Assembly: GCF_024323335.1 (NCBI RefSeq)
Contig: NC_066582.1
Location: 95,945,444 to 96,009,443, forward strand
Source: Lathyrus oleraceus
Lineage: Eukaryota; Streptophyta; Magnoliopsida; Fabales; Fabaceae
Direction of reading: 5' to 3'
DNA: 64,000 bases
Positions 56,151 through 64,000 of the stretch are shown here, in pieces. Under the pieces are notes generated by a model that saw nothing but the letters and a program-made list of their open reading frames with translations, was not told where the DNA came from and searched no databases. The position numbers and the translations under genes were made by a program. Position 1 is the stretch's first letter, and each line of letters begins with the position of its first letter.

Positions 56151-57047
56151 TTTACCCTTGTTCCAGCAATCATTCTCGTTGTGAGTGTTACTCTTACAGA
56201 TTTTGCACCATTTATTTGATGCTCCTTCATGCCATCTTCCGCCATTCGCGTCTCTTCCTCTTCCTCGTGAGTTTCTTCCTCGACCCATGCCTCTTCCAAA
56301 TCTTCCACCTCTAGAAGACTCACCTCTATTTTGTATTGGGGGTTTATTTTCAGCATTATTGGGCTGAATGTTGAGTTTAGATTGAAAGACACTCTTAACT
56401 GATTTTTCAGATTGTCGTAACAACCTTTGTTCGTAGGACCTCAAAGACCCCATCAACCCTTGAACAGACATAGTTGATAGGTCCTTAGTTTCTTCTATAA
56501 CAGTCACCATAGGATCAAATTTTTCTATCAAACTAATCAGAATTTTATCAACAATTCTACGATCATCTATTGTATCTCCATGTGACTTCATTTGATTCAC
56601 CAATTCAGAGAGTCTATTAAAGTATTCATTCAAACTCTCATTCTCTTTCATTCTTTCATTTTCATAGTCTCTCTTAAGAGATTGAAGTTTCACAATTCTC
56701 ACCTTTGAGTCTCCTTCAAACTCTTGTTGTAGAATATTCCATGTTTCCTTTGATGTTTTTGCTCTCATAATCCTAGGGAAAATGGATATAAAGACTGCTC
56801 TTTGAATCATCCTGAGAACTCCAGCATCTGTGATCTTCTTTTTCTTCTTCAATTCTTCAAGTCGTTGACTTGATTCTTCAGCCTCTGTTGGTGCTGGTTC
56901 TGCATACCCGTTTTGGACGAACTCCAAGACATCCAAATAGGTGAATAAAGTCTCCATTTTAACAGCCCAAAAATCATAATTTTCTCCTTCAAACAAAGGA
57001 ACTTTAAAATTGCTATAAACTATAGAAGTGTTGCTCGTGGAAGCCAT
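56112..57047 (-). pseudogene. Copia B gag
   Basis: The chosen start is 57047 (MASTSNTSIVYSNFKVPLFE), the Met used by similar elements. The frame is open a little further upstream but only into the PBS. The gag core is YDFWAVKMETLFTYLDVLEF, ETWNILQQEFEGDSKVRIVK and DLSTMSVQGLMGSLRSYEQR. Then follows an Arg/Gly-rich RNA-binding tail and the zinc knuckle CHNCKRFGHI, where the frame shifts into the protease frame. Confidence 0.92.
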
Positions 57048-57069
57048 TTTTTTTTTGCTGCAACGGCAA

Positions 57070-57092
57070 GGATCTGAAGCTCTGATACCATA
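57070..57092 (-). promoter_or_regulatory. Primer binding site of Copia B
   Basis: On the minus strand TGGTATCAGAGCTTCAGATC lies a few bases from the LTR end at 57099, the Met-tRNA type. Confidence 0.85.
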
Positions 57093-57098
57093 CCACAT

Positions 57099-57410
57099 TG
57101 TTGGTGGTATTCTAGAGGTGGTATATGATAAATTATATTGTTGCAGAATTTAGAGTAAGAAAATATATATTGTTTTGAATACTCTTATATTATTGAATCC
57201 ACCACACACTCACTTTTATATAGACTTAAAGGAAACCGACATAGGAGACAATAAGTTGGTAATTAAGATGAAGACTCTTTGGTTTTCTCAATCTTAATGA
57301 TACAACTCTACCATAAATCTAAATAAAGACAATTATTATAATGTGATGGTTACAATTCTCTCATAATACATACTAAAGATAGTGGTGGTTACAACACATT
57401 AATTTTAACA
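57099..57410 (-). repeat. 5' LTR of Copia B
   Basis: 312 bp, partner of 52667-52981. About 13 substitutions and one 3-base indel separate them by eye. TATA-like TTTTATATAG on the + strand near 57214 is in both LTRs. Confidence 0.93.
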
Positions 57411-57470
57411 AATGCTATAGCAGCAATGTCTGGGAGACGGACTTCAAGGTGCCAACTGAACATTTGTCTT

Positions 57471-58379
57471 TCGTGAGATTATTAATTATTCATGTTATCT
57501 AGTTCATAGTTCATGATGTTTATCTCATTCGGAGCTGAATTTGCAAGATGTCAAATTCTATTGACAGAAAAACATTGTGCAGTGCACTTAGCATTTCAAA
57601 AGAGAGTCTTTAACAAGACCAAAATCAGAACCAGCAACTTCCGTATTATCCGTCTATACAAGTAATCATGAACATAACTTTTTTCTTGATTTGTGTGTTA
57701 TCCCCCATAAAGTCACAACGATCTTCTGTATTTACTGTCTTTTGTCCTGACACAGGGCATGACCAATAATATGAGTCCAATGAAGGGGTTCCGCACATTT
57801 ATCCATATTAATCATGGTACTGGTTTTGTAGTTTCATGTTGAATTTGACATTAGCCCGTGTATTTTTATTACATGTTAAGTTTCAATGTGCGGACTCAGA
57901 TACGTTCAATAAGGTATCTTTTAAAGATATTCACTCTTTGTAAAATTGTAAATTGGCTTCACTATTATCAGTTTCCAACTAATTTTCAGTCCCTTTTCTT
58001 GGACATTATGTGTCGTCTACATCATTTGTAATAGTAGTATGCTAATGAAGCAAACTTGATCATAACAGGAAAGGGACATTACCTGGCTTGTGCAGAACAT
58101 CTACACAGTTGGCTTCTGTTGTAGAGACTTAACTTATAATACGAGAAGTCACTGTGAAGTGAAAATTACCAAAATCAGCTGTGATATAGAATCATTATAC
58201 TTTATTTTATTAATTAATCGTACTTTAAATTCAACTGTGAGGAAGTTGTAAAATAACAAAATATAAGCTATTTTTCTCATCTTTACTTTTTCTTATTTCC
58301 GTCTGAGTAACTTAGGTGCATCAATGTTCTTTCCACTGGGCGAGCAATCCTATTTCTGATTAGATCTCAATTATTTTAG
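57471..58379 (+). other. Intron-like sequence of LEUNIG-like pseudogene
   Basis: Mostly AT-rich. A short piece near 57763-57810 reads GMTNNMSPMKGF, which may be the remnant of the NNLTLKGWPLTG segment. Nothing else was recognised. Confidence 0.4.
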
Positions 58380-58680
58380 GGGCATCACAATCATCCAATC
58401 AATTTTCACCACAGCAGCAACTTATGCTTCAGGCGGTACTTTTATATAATCAAAATATTGTTCCTGGGAAAGATGCCAATCAAATTATGTAGGTGATTCA
58501 ATTTCCAATATTATAACACCTGCACCGATTGGTTTCTCTGAATTGCCTTATCTTGCCAATATCTCTGGAGCGGCAAACCCAACAGGACATTCATCTGGTT
58601 TACCTTCTACACCATCAATGGAAACACCATTGCCAATTTGGCAACAGAACGATTTGAGCTCATCTGACTCAATTGGTCAG
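58380..58680 (+). pseudogene. LEUNIG-like exon: Gln and Ser/Pro-rich region
   Basis: After TTATTTTAG the frame reads ASQSSNQFSPQQQLMLQA, then a TAG at 58490-58492. In another frame it continues VGDSISNIITPAPIG, ANISGAANPTGHSSGLP and STPSMETP. The QQQLMLQA, VGD..N, SG.AN..G and PSTPS..TP pieces occur in that order in LEUNIG proteins, which makes the identification much stronger than any single piece. Confidence 0.75.
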
Positions 58681-59053
58681 TGACTATTATTCAAGCAATA
58701 TCTTAAAACAATTACTTGTATACATTGCCCGATTGTTCCATCCGGACATTGCACCATGTTCTTGTTGTAAATTTTTGTTTTTATTGTCTGTAGAATGAAA
58801 TGTTGTTTATTAACACTGCAAAAAGGCATTGAAAAACTACTTTTTCTTTGTAAATATTAGCATGCATAATGATCATGTCCCCTCTCCCCACCACCACCAC
58901 CATAGAAAACAAGGTAATCTTGTATATATCAGCACTTTTGTGTTATGTTCATCTTTGTGATTGTCACTCTATTAGTACAGTGGGCATATAAGATTTCTCG
59001 AACATGGGATATCTAGGAATCTACTTGACCTCAAGGTAATTGTTATTTGGCAG

Positions 59054-59153
59054 GATGATATGGATCATCACAAGAGTGATGTGTCTGTGGGTGACAATTT
59101 TGAGTCATTATCATCTCTTGGTGATGCAGACCAAAAAGGACGAGTTGGCAAAG
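59054..59153 (+). pseudogene. LEUNIG-like exon: acidic segment before WD40 repeats
   Basis: It has clean borders, TTTGGCAG before and GTATGA after. It encodes DDMDHHKSDVSVGDNFESLS then SLGDADQKGRVGK. This matches the DDMD....G...DNVESFLS..D.D segment that precedes the WD40 repeats of LEUNIG and LUH. Confidence 0.85.
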
Positions 59154-59305
59154 GTATGATAAATCTGATAGTTGTGAACTATCCACCTTCTCTTCTCTCT
59201 TCCTAAAATATCCCAATTCAATAGAAACTTGATGGAATGGGATTTTTATATAAATATATGGAAAAAGCATACGCTTTCAAATTTGAATGGTCTTTTTTTC
59301 ATTAG

Positions 59306-59415
59306 GATTCTCATTTATGGAGATCAAGCATGGAAAGGCTAGTTCACATAAAGTTACTTGTTGTCACTTCTCCTTGGATGGAAAACTACTTGTTACGGCT
59401 GGTCACGATAACAAG
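59306..59415 (+). pseudogene. LEUNIG-like exon: first WD40 repeat
   Basis: Borders are ATTAG and GTATGT. It encodes [20 protein letters not shown] and [17 protein letters not shown], the start of the first WD40 repeat (K(V/I).CC.FS.DGK.L.(S/T)AGHD.K in LEUNIG proteins). The exon is open and its splice sites look normal. No further WD40 exon follows, because the next sequence is Ty3 pol. Confidence 0.9.
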
Positions 59416-59543
59416 GTATGTTTTGGGTGATCCAACTTTAATTATGAAATTATCGCTATTGAGTAATATTGTTACATTTAGTGATTTGTTTAGAGAAAAT
59501 TTTGTTTATTGATTTTTATTTGCTAACCTGCTATGTGGTGCAG
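59416..59543 (+). other. Last LEUNIG-like intron, ending at the break
   Basis: A 128-base intron-like stretch begins GTATGTTTTGG and ends CTATGTGGTGCAG. The expected next exon is replaced directly by Ty3 RT sequence. Confidence 0.65.
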
Positions 59544-59757
59544 GCAAACCTAAAAGATATCTTGGGGTCGGTTAGGAACTATAACATGAGTCTGAATCTG
59601 GCCAAGTGTTCATTTGGCGTACAAAATTTCTGGGATTTATGCTCACTAAAAAGAGGGATAAAGGCGAAACTAGACAAATGCCAAGCCATCATAGACATGA
59701 GGAGGCCATTCAACATCTAGGAGGTTCATCAACTAATTGGGCGTTTAACTGTCCTAT
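59544..59757 (+). pseudogene. Ty3/Gypsy RT fragment, left part
   Basis: It encodes NLKDILGSVRNYNMSLNLAK then CSFGVQN, AKLDKCQAIIDMRRPFNI and EVHQLIGRLTVLL, the end of Ty3 RT (normally ..LNP.KC.FGV..GKFLGF...RGIE..P.K..AI). It starts abruptly at the LEUNIG-like intron end without LTR and is interrupted at 59757 by the solo LTR. It continues at 61571. Confidence 0.85.
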
Positions 59758-60073
59758 TGTCGCAACCTGAAAAATACAGTGTGCGAAAAAATAATCGGCG
59801 AAAGAAAATGACAGAAGAGTCGCCACCGTGCGTTATTTATCCCAAAGGAGGGAAAGGAAGCGCTCGAAGTAAACCTGAAAAGAGGAAAGGAAAAAACAAG
59901 GTCTCGCAACCAAATCTTGGGTTCGGGAGTCGGTTATGCGAAGGGAAGGTATTAGCACCCCTACGCATCCGTAGTACTCTACGGGATCCACTTTTGTAGT
60001 TCTTGTCTAAAGGGTGTGAGTTTATCTTGTGTTGTTTACTAAAACAAAGGGGTTAAATGAAAATGACTCGCGC

Positions 60074-60117
60074 GGATGTCGCATCCACTGCATACGTATC
60101 TCATCTGAATATGAGAA
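60074..60117. other. Double-hairpin module D in solo LTR
   Basis: On the minus strand hairpin 1 is TCTCAT-ATTCAG-ATGAGA, the linker TACGTATGCA, and hairpin 2 GGAT-GCGAC-ATCC. Confidence 0.8.
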
Positions 60118-60169
60118 TCAGAGTCTTCGTAGCTCGGCTGACCTATGGGTTGGGGAGATGTGTGCTCGC

Positions 60170-60213
60170 TAAGACATCGCGTCTTATGCCTACGTATCTC
60201 ATCTGGAATGAGA
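60170..60213. other. Double-hairpin module C in solo LTR
   Basis: On the minus strand hairpin 1 is TCTCAT-TCCAG-ATGAGA, the linker TACGTAGGCA, and hairpin 2 TAAGAC-GCGAT-GTCTTA. Confidence 0.85.
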
Positions 60214-61570
60214 ATCAGAGCAAGCCATAGTTCGACTAACTACGGGGTTAAGGATTATGTTTTGGGGGCGGACGACGTTACTACGCAATCTACCAGATGC
60301 TCAACCTTTGGAGACTTACTCACCTGTAGTAGAAGGAGTAAACGTGTGTTTAGGAGAAGAAAAATCAATGAAGGGTTAGGGTTTGGGATGCTCATGCAAA
60401 AAGGCAGTCCTTGACGAAGGAACCACGCTACCTGCGGGGATACGAACACATACAAAACAAACATGTGTAAAGTAAATGTGCCAACAAGGCAATCAGAATA
60501 AATCTCCCAAATGGTATCCCACAAGCAAAGTGGAATATCCAGCGAGCTATCCCTGCAAAAGTCATGTGAGCCTTCACAAAAACTCAACAAAAGGGTTAGT
60601 GAAACAAGATAAGGATTAGGAGAAAACATGCTATGACAAACGTAAGTCAGATTAGAGCAAAACAATATGGTTTTTCATGGATAACAGTATGGTTTCCGAA
60701 ACCTCAAACCCTGTGGCATACACTTCAGAAATTAAACGATTAAGCATTCAAGGCATTATTTATACATTCATACATAATTATGAACCCGTGGGCAAAAACC
60801 TAATGAAATTCATCCATCATACCTCAAACATTCAGAGTATTCAACTTCAAAGCACAAAGGTAATGGGAATAAGGGCAAACCTGATTGGAGAGATCGGTTG
60901 AAATCAAATGGCACGGCTGGATTTGCGAACCAATGTTAGGGTTTGCTTGAGCTGAAAGTGTGTGAGTCAGAATGAACCTTTCAGAGTTGCCTGGAGGTTG
61001 CTCTGAACTCTGTTAGCTCTTCTCTCACTATCTTTTTCCCCAGGGTTCTTCTCTCACTATCTTTCTTTTTCCCCAGGGTTCTTCTCTCACTATCTTTTTC
61101 CCTAACAGGGTAATAGGAATAGAATGCATTTTGTTTCACTGAAACTCTGAATTTATAACCTGATTTTTGTGGACCTGTGGGCTCAAATGAGAGAGGTCCA
61201 AGTCCAAGATTTTTTCTTTTATTTATTTATTTATTTATCTATTTTTCGTTTTTTTTTTCTTTTCAAAACACGTGGGCTTCGCCTAGCGAGCATGACAGCT
61301 CATGAACAAACCTTTGCTCCTTCAAGATTAACGTTTTGACTGACGAATAGACCCCTGTTGGAAGTAACTCAAGTCTTTCCCTTGTGTTGACTGATCATCT
61401 AAATAGAGCCCACAAAGTGTCCTGGATGATGTTCAAGCTTCTTGGATCCGATTCCGATTGCCATGATGAAATGCAAATGCTAAATGACCTAAAAAATGAA
61501 TGCATGCATGAGGTGTAAAGCGTATGCTTCCAGGAAAAATGAAGGGTAAATTTTGGGGTATTACACCTAT

Positions 61571-62826
61571 CTCATTTTTTTTCCTTTGCAGGCGACAAGA
61601 ATTTCCACTTATTTTCCACGTTAAATAAAAAAGAGGGATTCGAATGAACAGGCGAATATGATGATGGGTTCTCAAAGCTGGAATTGTTCCTAGCATCGCC
61701 ATCCATCCTAACACATCTGATAGCATGCTCACCTTTATATCCTCACTGGTCTCTTACTAACCAGGCGTTGAACTCAATACTTGTTCATGAAACAGACAAA
61801 TTAGAACAAACTGTCTATTTTGTGAGCAAAGTGTCTAAGGGCACTGACGCTCATTATTAAAAGATAAAATGGCTCACATTGGCAGTAATTATGACCACAA
61901 GAAAACTTAAGCCCTATTTTTAGGGACATCAGATATTGGTATAAACAAACTACACCATATTTGAGCTCCTCATGAAGCCATATCCAAACAGAGGAATGGT
62001 AACTTGGGAAATTGAGTTTTCTAAATATGACTTCCAGTACATTCCTAGTGGAAACATCAAATTCCAGATAGCAACATATTTTTTTGGAATAGTTCAACAT
62101 TCCAATAGGCGAGGTGGTTTCCCCCGCCTGGATTCTTTTGATGGACGGAGGCTCTAATGTGAAAGGGAGTGTCGATGGGATAGTGCTAGAAGGGCCGAAT
62201 GACCCATTTGATCGAGCAAAGTTGCTAAGGTGTGTGTTCAAGGCTATAAATAATTAGGCCGAGTACAAAACTCTCATTACCGACATCTTCCTCTCCTTGG
62301 AAGTAAGCGTGGCAACTCTAAAGGCCAAGATTGACTTTTAGCTCGTGGCAAAGAAAGTCTCCATTGAGTATCAGAAAAAGGAGCCCTAACTCATCAAATA
62401 TTTGAAGAAGGTACGTGACTTACCTAAGCGTTTGAAAACCTTCGAGATAATGCATGGGTCTAAGGAATGAAATTTCAAAGCAAAATTGTTGTCCAAGCTT
62501 GCAAGCTCGAAGAAAACAGGGTTCAACCGCACTATAGTATAAGAAATTCCTTCCATACTTAGCATTGAGGCGGGGGAGGAAAACACTATCTACATCTCCC
62601 TGATTGACAGTTGGATGATGCCAATAATTCCTTATTTACAGTCATGCAAGCTTCCATAAGACGAGTTATAGGCGAAGAAAATACGCAAACATGCAGCGAA
62701 GTGCATTCTGATGCCAGGAAAGCTCTATAAAATGGGAAAAACCCTCTCCTATGTTTAGGTGCCTGAGTGAACACGAAATCACCTTGGTCTTAGATGAAGT
62801 TCATCAAGGGGCTTGTGCAGACATAT
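61571..62826 (+). pseudogene. Ty3/Gypsy pol fragment, right part: RNase H and integrase start
   Basis: It continues RT/RNase H after the solo LTR (KLELFLASPSILTHLIACSP, NSILVHETDKLEQTVYFVSK, GMVTWEIEFSKYDFQYIPSG). It then has an archaeal-type second RNase H (DGGSNVKGSVDG-like, near 62145, and AEYKTLIT). The beginning of the integrase zinc domain follows (CLSEHEITLVLDEVHQGACA). A second RNase H places it in the Tat group, as for the Ogre element. Many stops and frameshifts are present. It is cut at 62826 by another element. Confidence 0.85.
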
Positions 62827-64000
62827 TGTAACACCCTAAACCCCGTAAGAGATAAATCATAAAATAATTCAAGCATTGAACATAATGCACACGTTTAGGA
62901 TGTCACTCATAATAAAACAACACCTATCCTAAATAAGGTAAAACATTCTAATACACCTGTCATCGCATGCTCACCTTTACTCAAGGTATCATCACAGTGA
63001 AAATCATCAAATAAGCATGCTTCACAATAATTAAGTCTCAATAAAATACCTTATTTGAATTAAAACAATGTGGAAAAAATCTCCATTATATCATAAGCTC
63101 AAAACGTCAAGAGTGTAACGTACGACTCTTGATTAGGTGGACAACATCAAAGAAAAGAGGGTGAGAAACAACAAACCAATATAAATAGTGTAAAGAATGC
63201 TAAGGTATAAAATACATAACAAACAACATTTATTACACATCCATCAACAACATATTCCCACACCCAAATCATGACAACATTAACATAACTGAATCTAATC
63301 ATTAACATCATGAACAATCAACTACATATGAAAACAAGTATGTAATTTACTCCACAACTGACTCATTATGCATGCAATACCATTCACGAACACTCAGGTT
63401 CATCTCGCTCCCGATCCCCATCATAGGGGACTAAAGCACACCAAATCATTACCATCACCATAAGTAACACTTCATCGATTCCCATCTGAAACCAACTACT
63501 CACTCTCGATCCCAACCATAGGACTAGATCACACCAAAAATGGATCGAAGTCCGTACACCATGATGCATGAATCTCAATCAACATGCGTTATCACAAAAA
63601 GGTTCCTCAAAAGGATTCCTATACACATCTAACCATTTATTCATCACATCATTCATCATATGCAATAATCAATTCATGTCACGACAGCACTAAACAACAT
63701 CAAACAACAACAACTCAACAAATTTAAATTCATGTTACTTCACCTAAACAACAACAGATCATAGTATAACCATAACGATTCTCTAACCGATCACTCAAGT
63801 CAACACAAACATTACCAAAGTAGGTACATAGTTATAATTCAAACAATTCACCAAGCATCACCATGTGATAGATCTGCGCATTATCTTTCCAAATCTTCAA
63901 ACTATCCCTCAACCCGAGTCATGAAATTCAAGTTACAACAAAAACAATTGGAATGAAAAATCAACATTTCAACACTGTCCCTCCTCTTTGAGCAAAGCCT
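62827..64000. repeat. Probable LTR, running off the window
   Basis: It begins TGTAACACCCTAAACCCCG exactly where the Ty3 pol reading ends. Seen from the minus strand this is GGTGTTACA, a common 3' end of plant Ty3 LTRs, so a minus-strand element is more likely than a plus-strand one. It contains no gene. A ~100-base spaced duplicate (CCCGATCCC.ATCATAGG.GACTA) lies at about 63406 and 63507. The other end is outside the window. Confidence 0.5.

Larger units (their letters stand above)
52667..57410 (-). mobile_element. Ty1/Copia element (Copia B) inside the LEUNIG-like gene
   Basis: It is 4744 bp with short LTRs of 315 bp (52667-52981) and 312 bp (57099-57410). The PBS and gag are on the right, so it lies on the minus strand. 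The complete gag, protease, integrase, RT and RNase H order is present. The LTRs differ by roughly 4% by eye. Flanks AACGT (left) and AATGC (right) could be a target duplication with two transitions. Genes are broken by two frameshifts, the gap before RT and a TGA in RNase H. Confidence 0.93.
52128..59415 (+). pseudogene. LUG-like: LEUNIG-type co-repressor pseudogene, 3' half missing
   Basis: LEUNIG and its homologue LUH are plant Groucho/TUP1-type nuclear co-repressors with a LisH/LUFS domain, a Gln-rich middle and C-terminal WD40 repeats. Visible exons in order are: a degenerate LisH exon (about 52128-52215), a Gln-containing exon (52325-52506), an exon split by Copia B (52608-52666 plus 57411 to about 57470), a short GMTNNMSPMKGF piece (near 57770), a Gln and Ser/Pro-rich exon (58380 to about 58680), the acidic exon (59054-59153) and the first WD40 exon (59306-59415). 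The remaining WD40 exons are absent. Stops occur at 52444 and 58490, with a frameshift near 58490. Whether it is a LUG or LUH copy needs alignment. Confidence 0.75.
59758..61565 (-). repeat. Solo LTR of an Ogre-related element
   Basis: 1808 bp with perfect TSD CCTAT (59753-59757, 61566-61570). On the minus strand it starts TGTAATACCCCAAAATTTAC and ends GGTTGCGACA. The beginning and the last ~350 bases match the Ogre LTR of this window (for example CTAATACCTTCCCTTCGCAT and ATAACGCACGGTGGCG), although it is less than half as long. It contains two double-hairpin modules. No internal region is left, so it arose by LTR-LTR recombination. Confidence 0.92.

Noticed and set aside
52662..57415. AACGT/AATGC as a firm target duplication of Copia B
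   Set aside because: Only three of five bases agree, so it is given as possible only. The element ends themselves are clear from the LTR pair.

Overview
This is plant nuclear DNA, almost certainly from a large-genome legume. A Fabeae species such as pea, vetch or faba bean is my best guess, based on an Ogre-type Ty3 element with ~4.9 kb LTRs and its typical gene order. Almost the whole window is nested LTR retrotransposons. The only host gene I recognise is a decayed LEUNIG-type transcriptional co-repressor at 52.1-59.4 kb. I saw no tRNA or rRNA gene, CRISPR array or bacterial-style operon.

Layout of 1-48 kb. The deepest layer is an old + strand Ty1/Copia reverse transcriptase gene, present as 15437-15673 and 47086-48034. 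A minus-strand Copia (1-15436, left end outside the window) was inserted next to it. The right-hand LTR of that element (3831-15436) was split by a + strand Copia, called Copia A here (4554-14499). An Ogre-type element (15674-47085, TSD ATTAG) split the old RT gene. The 3' LTR of the Ogre element was in turn split by a young SIRE/Sirevirus-like Copia (37111-45348, TSD GTTTG). LTR differences counted by eye agree with this order: about 0.4% for the SIRE-like element, 1.5-2% for Ogre and about 3% for Copia A.

Layout of 48-64 kb. A deleted Ty3 remnant (48035-48824) is followed by about 3 kb of AT-rich DNA with a long (ATT)n tract. Next comes the LEUNIG-like pseudogene, which has a minus-strand Copia (Copia B, 52667-57410) inside an exon. 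Its WD40-coding 3' half is missing, and the break falls at an exon border against a Ty3 pol fragment. That fragment (59544-62826) is split by a solo LTR of an Ogre relative (59758-61565, TSD CCTAT). At 62827 another LTR-like sequence starts and runs off the window.

How it works together. Each element carries gag, protease, integrase, reverse transcriptase and RNase H for copy-and-paste transposition. Ogre pol (27309-30920) is a single open frame. The SIRE-like polyprotein is broken by only two in-frame stops. The other elements are frameshifted. Many of the stops look like C-to-T or G-to-A changes, as expected for methylated, silenced repeats.

The least expected signal is a set of small hairpins in the LTRs of the Ogre element and of its solo-LTR relative. 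Each unit has two hairpins joined by TACGTAGGCA, the stems change in a compensatory way, and the second loop always contains GCGA. Similar GCGA-loop hairpins recur in the Ogre 3' untranslated region.
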